In this document: piece by piece, positions 9,763 through 20,963 of the stretch | How positions within the stretch are numbered: position 1 is the stretch's first letter | How the letters are laid out: every line of letters starts with the position of its first letter | DNA from: Lolium rigidum | Lineage: Eukaryota > Streptophyta > Magnoliopsida > Poales > Poaceae | Length of the DNA stretch: 64,000 nt | Reading direction: 5' to 3' | Assembly: GCF_022539505.1 (NCBI RefSeq) | Contig: NC_061510.1 | Location: 32,823,047-32,887,046, forward strand | Notes under the pieces: generated by a model | Databases searched by the model: none | Told to the model about the DNA's origin: nothing | Seen by the model: the letters and a program-made list of their open reading frames with translations, nothing else | Position numbers and translations under genes: made by a program

Positions 9763-10951
9763 TCACTGTTCGTCATCCCACATGCTTGGGAAATATTTCT
9801 TGAGATGTTGACCATTGACAGCTACTGAGAATTTAACACCGTTCAGCTGCTCAAGCATGTATGCATTACCCTTCAAAACCTGGTCGACTCTGTACGGGCC
9901 GTGCCAATTAGGAGACCATTTGCCATATGCTTTATCCTTAGTTCCTAATGGCAACACGGCTTCCCATACTAGATCACCAACCTCGAAACTCCTTTGGTCT
10001 CACCTTCTTATTGTATGCGCGAGCTACCTTGGCTTTGTTCTCTTTAATCTTCTCCAACGACCAAAGTCTAAGTTCCGTTGCATCCTCAATAGTATCACTC
10101 ATCAGGGCTGCATATTCTTCAGCTGTTAGATCATTCTGAAATGTAACACGTCTCGATCCAGCCGTAATTTCCCAAGGCAATACGGCTTCCTGCCCATAGA
10201 CCAGCTGGTATGGCGAAGTTTTTATAGCTCCATGGCATGACATGCGATAGGCCCATAAAGCTTCCGACAATACCTCATGCCAACCCCTAGGGTTCTCGTC
10301 AATTTTCCTCTTAATCAGCTTGATAAGGCTCTGGTTGGACGCTTCAGCTTGCCCATTGGCTTGAGCATAGTATGGAGATGATCGGATCAGCTTAATTCCC
10401 ATATCGTCGCAGAACTTTCTGAATTCTTTAGAAGTGAAGATCGAACCTCCATCGGTCGTGATGGTTTGGGGAATCCCGAATCTATGAATAACGTGTTCTT
10501 TCACAAATTTGATAACATCTTCCGATTTTACCTTCTTCATAGGGACGGCCTCCACCCATTTAGTGAAGTAATCTGTAATGGCCAAAATCCACTCATGGCC
10601 TTTGCTCGATGCAGGATGGATTTTGCCGATCATATCCATGCCCCAACCTCGAAATGGCCAAGGCTTGATGATGGGGTTCATTGCTGATGCGGGTACCATC
10701 TGAATCTTCCCGAACATCTGACACGCTTGGCATCCTTTGTAGTATTTGAAACAGTCCTCAAGCATGGTGGGCCAATAAAACCCTGATCGTCTGATCAGCC
10801 ACTTCATCTTATGAGCCGATTGGTGAGTTCCACAGGCGCCTTCGTGCACCTCGTGTAAGAGCCGATTAGACTCGGTTGGTCCCAGGCATTTGAGTAGTAA
10901 CCCTTCCAACGTCCTGTAGAACATGTCATCTCCTATAAGGACATATTTCAT
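9763..10951 (-). pseudogene. pol: Element C integrase
   Basis: The frame 9974-10951 carries the HHCC zinc domain (HEVHEGACGTH... CQACQ), then the DDE core: D in GWGMDMIG, D in TITTDGGSIFTS, and E in GQAEASNQSLIKLIKRKI. A C-terminal GPYRVDQVLKGNAYMLEQLNG domain continues in another frame (9763-9957), ending MWDDEQ. A single frameshift near 9975, at a TTTCGAGG site, separates the two. All three acidic catalytic residues are visible. Integrase would insert the cDNA into host chromatin. It is the last pol domain; the 3' region with repeats and the antisense ORF follow. Confidence 0.9.
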
Positions 10952-11034
10952 GGCCTTGTACCTTATCCGTTTAGGTGCCCCCGAGCCGGATCCTTCAAGT
11001 AATTGAAGATATCGGCTCTCCGATCATCCCTGTT

Positions 11035-11990
11035 CTAGGAACCGCACTCGAACTTCGACCCGTCCGGTATGTCTTTGTAGCTCGACGCCATCCGTGCGAG
11101 ATCGTTGGCCTCGGTATTTTGAGATCTTGGGACCCAATTGAAGTTGATGTACCGAAATTGTGTCATCGACTCACGACATTCCATCCATAATGGGAAAAGT
11201 GACTCACTTTCGCACTTGTATTCGTCCGTGAGCTGTGAAATCACCAACTTAGAGTCTCCAAAAAGTTCCACCGCTTCTGCCCCGGCTTCCAAAAGCAACT
11301 CCATTCCCTTGCGTATTGCCTCATACTCAGCGACATTGTTGGTGCAAGGGGTAGATAGCCTGATGGAGAAGGAATATGTTGCCCCCCGGGGCGACATGAG
11401 CAGAATGCCGATGCCACAACCATCGTCACAAGCCGATCCATCGAAGAACATAGCCCATGCACGTACAGATAGTGCTGCTATATTAGTATTGATTCGTTCA
11501 GCTATAAGATCGGCCAACGCTTGTCCCTTGACTGCTTTCGCAGGCTGATACTGGAGACCAAACTCCGATAACGCAAACATCCACTTACCAAGTCGGCCTT
11601 TCAAAACAGGAGCCGACAGCATGTGCTTGACAACGTCTGACTTGCATATGATGATAATTTCTGCCGTCAGAAAGATGTGACGAAGCTTGGTGCAAGTGAA
11701 GAATAGGCAGAGGCATAACTTCTCGACCTCAGGATACCTTGTCTCTGCATCCAACATCCTTCTGCTGAGGTAGAAAGCGACCTTTTCAACACCCTCATAG
11801 AGTTGCACCACCACTGAAGCGATGGACGTGTCAGCTACTGATAAGTAGATATAGAACGGCCTGTCTTGCTGAGGTGGAACTAGTACAGGCGGCGTTGTTA
11901 GATACCGCTTAATCTCGTCAAACGCTCGCTGCTGTTCTGCCCCCGATGAAACTCGTCATCAGATTTAATCTTCACCAATTCCATGAACGG
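11035..11990 (-). pseudogene. pol: Element C dual RNase H (gypsy-type plus archaeal-type)
   Basis: The first part (about 11814-11560) has the RT-linked RNase H tail with YPEVEKLCLCLFF and KLRHIF. After a linker (KAVKGQALADLIAER) a second RNase H begins: D in FFDGSACDDGCGIG, E in NNVAEYEAIRKGMELL, D in ELFGDSKLVISQL, and D in NTEANDLARMAS. This D-E-D-D order is intact. Tat-clade elements are known for acquiring this second domain while the first tends to degenerate. The segment 11814-11990 reads in a different frame and links to RT. The enzyme would remove RNA from RNA:DNA hybrids during cDNA synthesis. Confidence 0.88.
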
Positions 11991-11991
11991 C

Positions 11992-12870
11992 TCAATTTCG
12001 TCCTGACAGATTAGAGATGAACCGTCGGACGAAGTTGATCTTGCCGATAAGACATTGGAGTTCCTTCTTCGTGGTAGGTGGCTGCATGTTACATACTGCC
12101 TCCTGACTCTTCAGGCCGATCTCAATTCCTCGTTCATGAACCAAAAAACCTAGAACCGACCGGCCGTCACACCAAAGGCACACTTCTTTGGATTCATTCT
12201 CAGCCCGAATTTTCTAGTTCGGTCTAGGATGCGTCGCAACTCATCCAAGTGTCCTTCTATGGAGACAGACTTGACCACCACGTCATCGATGTAAATTTCC
12301 ACCAACTTGCCGATCAGATCATGAAAAATGTAATTCATGGCTCTTTGGTATGTTGCACCGGCATTCTTCAGCCCAAAAGTCATGACCACATATTCAAACA
12401 AGCCCACTGATCCTGGTACTCGAATGCAGTCTTGTGTATATCTTCTGGAGCCATGAAAATTTGGTTGTAGCCGGCATTGCCATCCATGAAACTTAACACC
12501 TTATGGCCAGCAGCTGCATTGATCAATGTTTCTGCCACAGGCATTGGATATTCATCCTTTGGAGTGGCTCTGTTGAGATCTCGAAAATCTATGGCGACAT
12601 GCCATCGGCCGTCCTTCTTCTCTACATGTACGATACTGGAAATCCATTCAGCATACCTGCATGGCCTGATGAACCCGGAGGTCAACATTTTCTCGATCTC
12701 TTTCTTGACTTCTTCCAGAATTTCGGCCTTCATCTGACGTGCTCATTGTTGGAATGGCCGAAATCCCTTCTTGAGAGGGAGCCGATGCTCAATGATGCTC
12801 CAGTCTAACCTAGGCATCTCTGTGTAGTCCCATGCAAAACAATCTGGATATTCTTTTAACAGAGCTATCA
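11992..12870 (-). pseudogene. pol: Element C reverse transcriptase
   Basis: RT is spread over three minus-strand frames. 12380-12733 holds the N-terminal EEVKKEIEKMLTSGFIRP, the WHVAIDFRDLNRATPKDEYP box and FMDGNAGYNQIFMAPED. 12150-12407 holds VVMTFGLKNAGATYQRAMN and the catalytic YIDDVVVKS. 11992-12183 holds the LIGKINFVRRFISNLSGR end. Breaks near 12405 and 12175 are small indels. The YIDD catalytic site is intact. Upstream of 12740 a short stretch matches the usual pre-RT linker. Confidence 0.9.
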
Positions 12871-12871
12871 T

Positions 12872-13215
12872 CTAGCTCCTGAGATGTGGATCTAACTTTT
12901 TGCTGATAAAAGTTGGTCGTGGCTTATCCCCAGGACCAATGTCAACCTCTTCTAGCTCATCAGCCGATGTAAACCCGTACCCTAGCTTTCCGTCACCTGT
13001 TAGATCGACGCTGAACACAGGCAAATCGTATGGCGCGGATAATATGGGCCGATTGCTGGAATCAGCCCCCATTTTGATTGCATTGCTCAATGAAGGTTTA
13101 CATCTTGGTCGTGCTTTACTACGATTACGTGACATGCTTGAGACGAGATCATCACTTTTTATTTTTTGGGGCCGATCGCAGGGATCGGCCTTGCCACGTA
13201 CGTCCATAGCCTTTG
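12872..13215 (-). pseudogene. Element C pol N-terminal linker
   Basis: Open minus-strand frame immediately after the protease stop, containing MDVRGKADPCDRPQKIKSD and ...DELEEVDIGPGDKPRPTF. The final DIGPGDKPRPTFIS motif is typical of the region just ahead of RT in Tat-type elements. Element F retains a diverged copy of the first half (62115-62290) before its pol disappears. It is separated from the protease frame by an in-frame stop, so pol may have been expressed by recoding, or the stop is a mutation. Both C and F end the gag-protease frame at the same place (STGLT then one residue), which favours a genuine stop. Confidence 0.6.
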
Positions 13216-13221
13216 CTCTTG

Positions 13222-13885
13222 TTATACGGTCAGGCCGGTGGATAAGACCAGCCTCACCCCGTTTTTTGTCACGTCGATGCGCTCGCAGTCGTCCAAACTG
13301 ACTCCGGAGAGTGGCTCTTGGCCTGCCGTCTCCCAAATGTTCATGCCAGCTATTGAGATCTCGGCTGAGTCATCTGCGTGGACGATCTCTACTTCATCTC
13401 CATCCCACTGTATTAAGCATTGGTACATTGTGGATGGAATGCAACAGTTGGCGTGAATCCAATCTCTCCCTAGCAGGACAGCGTAGGTGCTCTTGCTATC
13501 GACAATGAAGAATGTCGTAGGGATGGTTTTCCTTCCTACGGTCAGATCCACGTTCAGAACACCTTGTGCTTCTGATGCTTGGCCGTTGAAATCGCTCAGT
13601 GTGACGTTGGTCTTGATCAGATCCGAGCTAGAGCATCCCAACCGACGTAGCATGGAGTATGGCATGATGTTGACTGCCGCTCCGGTATCAACCAGCATCT
13701 TGTTGACAGGCTGCCCATTGATATAACCTCGTAAGTACAGGGCCTTCAGATGTCTGTAGCTCCTTTCTCGTGGCTTCTCAAAGATAACTGGCCGTGGGCC
13801 GCAGTCAAGTTGTGCCACAGGTGCCTCTTCTGTTCCAGGAGCACAAAACTCCGCGGGAAGGATGAACACCATTTTGTGCCAGCCG
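13222..13885 (-). pseudogene. Element C aspartic protease
   Basis: The frame contains the retropepsin site NKMLVDTGAAVNIMPYSML (D-T-G) and the downstream ILE-like flap/turn TYAVLLGRDWIHANC. It ends ...VLSTGLTV and a stop at 13222. The element F counterpart (60848-62107) is continuous with upstream Gag sequence, so this is the 3' end of a gag-protease polyprotein. In C, a frameshift near 13880 separates it from the upstream Gag segment. The protease would cleave the polyprotein inside the particle. Confidence 0.9.
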
Positions 13886-16426
13886 ATGTCTCATCATCGG
13901 CTTTCTTTTGTTTGGGGCGCCACTCTTTCTTTTGTGGTCGACCCTCTTCGTCCAGAGTTCGCTGAATTTTCGCGGCTAGATCAGGCCGCGCTTTCCTCAA
14001 CGTGTGCAGGTATAACCTTTCGGCTTCCTCCAAGCAACGTAGTCGCTGAACTCTACGCTTTTGGGAGTGGCTGAGTCCATCAGGGCACCACCTTGGCCGG
14101 TGGTATTTATCTTCTTCTTCTTCTTCTTCGTCGTCGTCTTCTAACTCCTCGAGATCTTGCACCCGAGAGGACTCAGCTTGCTTGTTCCGAGATGGGAGAG
14201 GCCCTAGACGTTTGAACACTGACACGTCTCCTGCGCCCTTCTTCTTCTGTCTACATTCTGGGCAGTTGCCGATTGTAGGCAATCGGCTCATTCCTGAATC
14301 CCAGCAGTGTTTGAAGAAAGGACAATCCCAGTGCCTGTCTACGTCGTCCTGCTCTCATGACTTTTCCTTGGCATGGCGCTCGTATCTTTCGTCGTCTCGA
14401 TCATGCCGACGATATTTCCTGTTGTCCTCACTAGACCGACGATCTCTTTCGTCGTCATCGTTGTATCGCCGGCGTTGGTCGTACTGACGCTCATATTTGT
14501 TGAGGAGATGCTCAGAGAGAGGTCGCTGATATCGTACATTCTTCACTTCTCCCTCTGTGATGTAGCGCTTGCCATCGTGTCGGGGCCGGTCGCGCGGAAC
14601 GGCCTCCTCCTTGTCTTTGCCACGAGAGCGGCTGCCCTCGTCTCTGTCCTTACCAGGGTGGTGCACAGGCCCGACCATGTTAATGCTGAACGAGAAACTT
14701 GGCTGGCACCTCCCGGGGTAAGTGTACTCCACCATGTTAACGGCGGGGAATGGATGCGTGTCAACCTTCGTGGCGTACTGGCTGAAAATTAGACGGCCTT
14801 GTTTTATCGCCATTTGGATCTGCTGACGCCATGGGTGAACGTGTTATGCCACTTGCAATATGGCTTTCCGTTCAGCTCTTGCGCCGCAGGGATTTTATGG
14901 CCTTCGGGTAACTTCAGCTGCTTCTCCTTGAGTAAGAGGTCGAAAATCTGCTCAGCTTTGCTTACGTCGAAGTCAAACCCTCTCGCAGAACCTTGCGGTT
15001 TAACCCATTTGCAGGACACGGGGCTTGCCCCCCGAGCCCATTCAGCCACCGCTACCTCCTGATCTCCAGCAGAGTCTTCATCTTCCTCTGTCTCAACCAG
15101 GACTACCGAGCGCTTGAACTTGTCCTGGTACAACTCTGGGTGGCGCTGTTCATATAATGACAGTTTCTGAACCATATGCGCCAGTGAAGCGTACTCTGCT
15201 TGGGAAGCCATATCCTTGATCGGCGATGCGAGACCCACCACTGCCAGCCCGACTGCTTCTTTTTCAGTCAAACGAGCCGAATAGCATTGGTTCCTGACGG
15301 TCCTGAAGCGCTGGATGTATTCTGACACCGTTTCTCCGCGCTTCTGTCGTACTTGTGCTAGATCAGCAATGCCAGCCTCGGAAGCCTCCGAGTGGTACTG
15401 CATGTGGAACTGCTCCTCCATCTGCTTCCACGTCCGGATCGAATCTGGTGGCAGCGAGGTATACCACCCGAAAGCCGATCCTGTGAGGGACTGTGCAAAG
15501 AACCTCACACGTAATGCATCTGACGCTGAGATCGTGCCCAACTGCGCCAAATATCGGCTCACATGCTCAATTAAACTAGAGCCTTCCGATCCACTAAACT
15601 TGGAGAATTCAGGGAGCCGATACTTGGGTGGTAGTGGGATCAAATCATACTCGTTGGGGTACGGCTTGAAATAGCAGATTGTCCTCCTTTTCGGCACCAT
15701 GCCGAACTGGTCTCTCAAGATTGCACTAATCTGATCCACGGTGCTAGCTGCAGGAGTCGAGCTTTGAAGATTCGTTGGAGTGGCATACTTAGCTAGCCAC
15801 GCCTGCTTCTCAAGATCTGATCCAGAAGCCCCTCCTGCTGTTCCAGAAATCCCTAGTGCTGCAGTCTGGTTCGTGCGCGCCCAGTTACTGCACTCTGGCA
15901 CATATGTGCACATGTATCTGTGCGGGATCTCCCTAGGCGGTTCATACAAGAACTGGTAATCACTAGGATCACCACCGATCTTGTAGACGACGTATGCCGG
16001 TGAATTCGGCACCTTTGGTGCTGCTAGCGCGAATGGCAGCCGTGGTCGGGTCTGGAGCGGTATCTCTCCTTGGTGAGTCCCTAGAGCAGGTCCTGACGGA
16101 GAGTACTGATGCTTCATGATTTCCTGGACCACGCGAAGCATGACACGCTCCAAAGTGTTCACCAGGCTCTCAGAATGGCGGTGTAGCGAATGAGCTACCA
16201 TGTGATTAACCTCCTGACGTAGAGACCTGGTGCGTTCTTCTGAAGGAGTAGACAGATCCACTCCATCGAGAGCGCCTTCAGGTGAGAACCGTTTCCACCT
16301 GATGCCGTGTGAGCGGGTCCTATGGAAAGAGCCGATGAGGTCGGCTTCGAAGAGAGCTTTGATGTCGTCATACTTCTTCTTGAGCTCCTCAGTCAGATCT
16401 CCGTACGTGACTGGATCTTCCGCCAT
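13886..16426 (-). pseudogene. gag: Element C gag (long open first part, frameshifted second part)
   Basis: The start at 16426 (MAEDPVTYGDLTEELKKKYDD) matches element F's MADGTPVTYEDL. A 540-codon stretch stays open to 14804. It includes the Retrotrans_gag core around residues 275-410 (FSGSEGSSLIEHVSRYLAQL, SAFGWYTSLPPDSI, FHMQYHSEASEAG, GETVSEYIQRFR) and a C..H zinc-like segment (PYCKWHN). A small deletion near 14815 shifts the frame into 14355-14813, an Arg/Asp-rich tail (RRYNDDDERDRR). 13746-14291 holds a CPEC motif, an acidic run and the pre-protease linker. The protein is unusually long for Gag, as expected in the Tat clade. Confidence 0.88.
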
Positions 16427-16464
16427 CTCTGATGCGGATGATGATGCAGTTGATGTAGAAGACT

Positions 16465-16482
16465 GTCCCACCGGGCGTGCCA
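16465..16482 (-). other. Element C primer binding site
   Basis: On the minus strand TGGCACGCCCGGTGGGAC begins 5 bases after the 5' LTR end. The TGG start fits a tRNA 3'-CCA; I cannot assign the tRNA confidently. Confidence 0.6.
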
Positions 16483-16487
16483 GAATG

Positions 16488-17643
16488 TGTTGACCACCAA
16501 AACCCACCGGCGAGTAGCGACGGGCAACACGTAGAGCCGGGAGGCTCCCAGAACTGCGGTGGGCCCTGGTCCCTCGAGCGACGGCCCGCAATGCTCCGGC
16601 ACGCACGTCCGATGCCTGGTGCAGGGCGTGCCACCCGACCTATACCCGGTCGGGAAGGTGATGGATTGCTTCGCTTAGTTTCCTGCATGGCATACACGTA
16701 AACATTAAATACGAGCCTCGATCGGCTCTCGGGTTGTCTCGTGAATCGGCTCAAGGAGCCGATCCACCCATGATTCGTACGAGATCTACGATAACATGGT
16801 GGTCCTGCTTGATCAATATTGAGTTAAAACGACCTACAACGATTTAGGGTTTTCACCACATAATCGGAACATCCTACATGTGATTGAGCCTGGCAGACAC
16901 GAAAGATGATAATAAACCAACCCTAGACAAGGCCTAAAAACCAACATAGAGTTGATTCCCGGAACATCTTCTCTAGGGCTAGCAAACTACACCCTACGTG
17001 CTACTGGATCCTTCAACCCGTTTGCAAGGCCTAACTATGTAGATATTAAATTAATCCTTGAAGAACAAGGAGCAATCATAACGGATCGGATCTACTAAAC
17101 AAGGATCAAGCAAGGTGCTGCCCTTACACCTAAGATAGGTGTAAAGGCAGCTAGATGTCTAAGGGTAGCATAGATAAAAGCATATATCATGGTAAAACAA
17201 TGCTAACCCTAACACATCTACGATAACTACGTTGCTCGCCATCAACAAGGCTTCAGCACGAGCAACGCATGAACAACGAATAAACGTATACTGCCGATGC
17301 GATCTAGGCAGCATGGTGCTTACCCGGAAGAAACCCTCGAAACAAGGGGTGGCGATGCGCCTAGATTGGTTTGTTGTGAACGTGATCGTCCTCCTTCTCA
17401 ATAACCCTAGATACATATTTATAGTCCGTAGACTTTCTAACGTGGGAATAATCTCAACCGTGTACGAGCCAAATTCTACCTTTTAATCCTAACCGACACG
17501 TATCCTACTATATTTACAGATACACGGGCAAACTAGCCCAAACTTCTTGTACAAGGCCGGTTCATGTATATCTTCCGTGTATATTCTCCAAGCCCATCTT
17601 AATCACGGCCCACCTCTGATCCGGTTAAATTCTGGTGAGAACA
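16488..17643 (-). repeat. Element C 5' LTR
   Basis: 1156 bp, near-identical to 7225-8390. TATAAATA lies at plus-strand 17416-17423 on the minus strand. The 10-bp hairpin seen in the 3' LTR has lost one arm here through a roughly 10-base deletion near 17296. Confidence 0.92.
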
Positions 17644-18405
17644 GATATTCACCTCCGCGATCAGATCGTAGAAATTTAATCTTCTTGTTACGTTGATTTT
17701 CTACTTCACTTTGGAATTCCTTAAACTTCTCGAAAGTTTCGGATTTATGTTTCATGAAATAGATATACCCATATCTACTCAGATCATCCGTGAAGGTTAG
17801 AACATAACGATAACCACCGTGCGATGCTACACTCATTGGTCCGCACACATCGGTATGTATGATTTCCAATAAGTCGGTAGCTCGCTCCATCATACCAGAA
17901 AATGGAGTCTTAGTCATTTTTCCCATTAGACATGCTTCGCATCTATCAAGTGACTCAAAGTCAAGTGATTCAAGTAATCCATCGGTATGGAGTTTCTTCA
18001 TGCGTTTCACTCCAATATGACCAAGACGACAGTGCCACATATAAATAGAATTATCATTCAATTTAATTCGCTTAGCATCAATGTTATGTATATGCGTATC
18101 ACTACTATCGAGATCTAACAGAAATAAGCCATTCTTTTCAGGAGCTCGACCATAAAAGATATTACTCATAAAAATAGAACAACCATTATTCTCAAACTTG
18201 AATGAATAACCGTATTGCATTAAACAAGATCCAGATATAATGTTCATGCTCAATGCGGGTACAAATAACAATTATTTAGGCTTAAAACTAATCCCGAAGG
18301 TAGATGTAGAGGAAGTGTGCCGACAGCGATCACATCGACTTTGGATCCGTTTCCAACGTGCATCGTTACTTCATCTTTCAGTAGTCTTCGTTTATTCTTT
18401 AGTTC
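17644..18405 (-). pseudogene. pol: Element B integrase N-terminal half and pre-integrase domain
   Basis: The minus-strand frame 17649-18271 contains the GAG-pre-integrase segment (MWHCRLGHIGVKRMKKLH, with H..H and C..C zinc ligands in DRCEACLMGKM). The first two acidic residues of the DDE core follow: D in EIIHTDVCGPM and D in FLRSDRGGEYL. It is cut at 17648 by element C. The frame seen beyond this toward 17603 is LTR read-through. Upstream (18272-18405) the protease-integrase linker is present but out of frame. Confidence 0.92.
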
Positions 18406-19117
18406 CTATTTTGAGTTACAAATATGAGCAACCGAACCAGTATCAAATACCCAGGTAGTAGAACGAGAACCAGTGAGATAAACATCTATAACATGTATAT
18501 CAGATATACCTTCTTTCTTCTTCTTGACAAGGCCGCTCTTCGGATCAGCCGGATACTTGGAGCAATTACGCTTCCAGTGTCCCTTCTCCTTGCAGTAATA
18601 GCACTCAGCATCAGGCTTAGGACCGTTCTTAGGTTTCATAGGAGGCGTGGCAGCTTTCTTGCCACCCTTCTTGAATTTCCCCTTAGACTTGCCCTATTTC
18701 TTGAAACTGGTGGTCTTGTTGACCATCAACACTTGGTGCTCTTTCTTGATCTCAATCTCAGCAGCTTTTAGCATGCCAAAGAGTTCCGGTAACTCCTTGT
18801 TCGTGTTCTGCATATTGTAGTTCATCACAAAGTTCTTGTAACTTGGTGGCAGTGATTGAAGGACACGATTAATCCCCGATCCGTTAGGAATCACTATTCC
18901 CAAGTCACTGAGTTTCTTCGCATGCCCGGTCATGGCGAGCATGTGCTCACTAACGGAGCTGCCTTCTTCCATCATGCAGCTGAAGAAGTGTTTCGATGCG
19001 TCATAGCATTCCACGGCCGCATGAGTTTCAAATATAGCTTTCAGCTCATTGACCAACTCATGAGGATCGTGGTGCTCAAAACGTTTTTGAAGATCGGCTT
19101 CCAGACTGGACAGGATG
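18406..19117 (-). pseudogene. gag: Element B Gag C-terminus, CCHC zinc knuckle and protease start
   Basis: 18694-19117 encodes the copia Gag core (LQKRFEHHDPHELVNELK, FFSCMMEEGSSVSEHMLAM, LPPSYKNFVMNYNMQN). 18406-18639 encodes the zinc knuckle CYYCKEKGHWKRNC and then the protease active-site segment WVFDTGSVAHICNS (D-T-G). A frameshift with an in-frame stop near 18692 separates them. The element D insertion at 19118 cuts the Gag coding sequence; the N-terminal part lies at 27309-27540. Confidence 0.9.
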
Positions 19118-20709
19118 TGATACGTCACCGACGTATCGATAATTTCTTATGTTCCATGCCACATTATTGATGTTATCTACATGTTTTATGCACACTTTAT
19201 GTCATATTCGTGCATTTTCTGGAACTAACCTATTAACAAGATGCCGAAGTGCCGCTTGCTTGTTTCTCGCTGTTTTTGGTTTCGTAAATCCTAGTAACGA
19301 AATATTCTCGGAATTGGACGAAATCAACGCCCGTGGTCCTATTTTGCCACGAAGCTTCCGGAAGTCCGAAGAAGAGACGAAGAGGGGCCACGAGGGGCCA
19401 CACCCTAGGGCGGCGCGACCCCCTTGGCCGCGCGGCCCTGTGGTGTGGGGCCCTCGTGCCGCCTCTTGACCTGCCCTTCCGCCTACTTAAAGCCTCCGTT
19501 GCGAAACCCCCAGTACCGAGAGCCACGATACGGAAAACCTTCCAGAGACGCCGCCATTGCCGATCCCATCTCGGGGGATCCAGGAGATCGCCTCCGGCAC
19601 CCTGCCGGAGAGGGGAATCATCTCCCGGAGGACTCTACGCCGCCATGGTCGCCTCCGGAGTGATGTGTGAGTAGTCTACCCCTGGACTATGGGTCCATAG
19701 TAGTAGCTAGATGGTTGTCTTCTCCCCATTGTGCTATCATTGTCGGATCTTGTGAGCTTCCTAACATGATCAAGATCATCTATCTGTAATTCTATATGTT
19801 GCGTTTGTTGGGATCCGATGAATAGAGAATACTTGTTATGTTGATTATCAAAGTTATGTCTATGTGTTTTTTATGATCTTACATGCTCTCCGTTATTAGT
19901 AGATGCTCTGGCCAAGTTGATGCTAGTAACTCCAAGAGGGAGTATTTATGCTCGATAGTGGGTTCATGTCTCCGTGAATCTGGAGGGGTGACAAGAACCT
20001 CTAAGGTTATGGATGTGCTTGTTGCCACTAGGGATAAAACATTGGTGCTATGTTCAAGGATGTAGTCACTAGTTACATTACGCGCACTACTTAATGCAAT
20101 TGTCCGTTGTTAGCAACTTAATACCGGAAGGGGTTCGGATGATAACCTCGAAGGTGGACTTTTTAGGCATAGATGCAGTTGGATGGCGGTCTATGTACTT
20201 TGTCGTAATGCCCAATTAAATCTCACTATACTCATCATAATATGTATGTGCATGGTCATGCCCTCTTTATTTGTCAATTGCCCAACTGTAATTTGTTCAC
20301 CCAACATGTTGTTTATCTTATGGGAGAGACACCTCTAGTGAACTGTGGACCCCGGTCCAATTCTCTATACTGAAATACAATCTACTGCAATATTGTTTCT
20401 ACCGTTTTCTCGCAAACAATCATCTTCCACACAATACGGTTAATCCTTTGTTACAGCAAGCCGGTGAGATTGACAACCTCACTATTTCGTTGGGGCAAAG
20501 TACTTTGGTTGTGTTGTGCAGGTTCCACGTTGGCGCCGGAATCCCTGGTGTTGCGCCGCACTACATCCCACCGCCATCAACCTTCAACGTGCTTCTTGGC
20601 TCCTCCTGGTTCGATAAACCTTGGTTTCTTTCTGAGGAAAAACTTGCTGCTGTGCGCATCATACCTTCCTCTTGGGGTTCCCAACGAACGTGTGAGTTAC
20701 ACGCCATCA
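19118..20709 (+). repeat. Element D 5' LTR
   Basis: TGATACGTCACCGACGTATCG... to ...GTTACACGCCATCA. It differs from the 3' LTR mostly by single-base indels, several of them CTG versus CTCG. The CTACTTAAAGCC stretch at about 19485 may be the promoter region; no classical TATA box is seen. Confidence 0.92.
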
Positions 20710-20720
20710 AGCTCTTTTTC

Positions 20721-20738
20721 TGGCGCCGTTGTCGGGGA
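20721..20738 (+). other. Element D primer binding site
   Basis: TGGCGCCGTTGTCGGGGA, 11 bases after the 5' LTR end. The same family of PBS is common in Athila-type plant retrotransposons. Confidence 0.8.
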
Positions 20739-20963
20739 GATCAAGACACGCTGCAAGGGGAGTCTCCACTTCTCAATTTCTTTACTTTGTTTTTGTCTTG
20801 CTTAGTTTTATTTACTACTTTGTTTGCTGCACTAAATCAAAATACAAAAAAATTAGTTGCTAGTTTTACTTTATTTGCTATCTTGTTTGCTATATCAAAA
20901 ACACAAAAAAATTAGTTACTTGCATTTACTTTATCTAGTTTGCTTTATTTACTCGTTGCTAAA

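Larger units (their letters stand above)
7225..17643 (-). mobile_element. Element C: Tat-lineage Ty3/gypsy retrotransposon with antisense accessory ORF
   Basis: Complete element of 10,419 bp, inserted in B's integrase with TSD GATAT (7220-7224 and 17644-17648). LTRs are 7225-8390 (3') and 16488-17643 (5'), near-identical apart from a short deletion and scattered substitutions. The minus strand encodes Gag, protease, RT, RNase H, a second RNase H, and integrase, in gypsy order. An archaeal-type second RNase H downstream of the RT-linked one is a known mark of the Tat clade. Between integrase and the 3' LTR lie hairpin tandem repeats and an oppositely oriented ORF. Multiple one-base frameshifts are present, but catalytic residues are largely intact. 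Confidence 0.93.

Noticed and set aside
16510..16610. Reading frame fused upstream of C's gag ATG
   Set aside because: It is translated LTR sequence. The conserved start shared with F is at 16426.
18406..18480. Possible host aspartic protease gene
   Set aside because: The D-T-G site is directly attached to a CCHC knuckle and copia integrase, so it is element B's protease.
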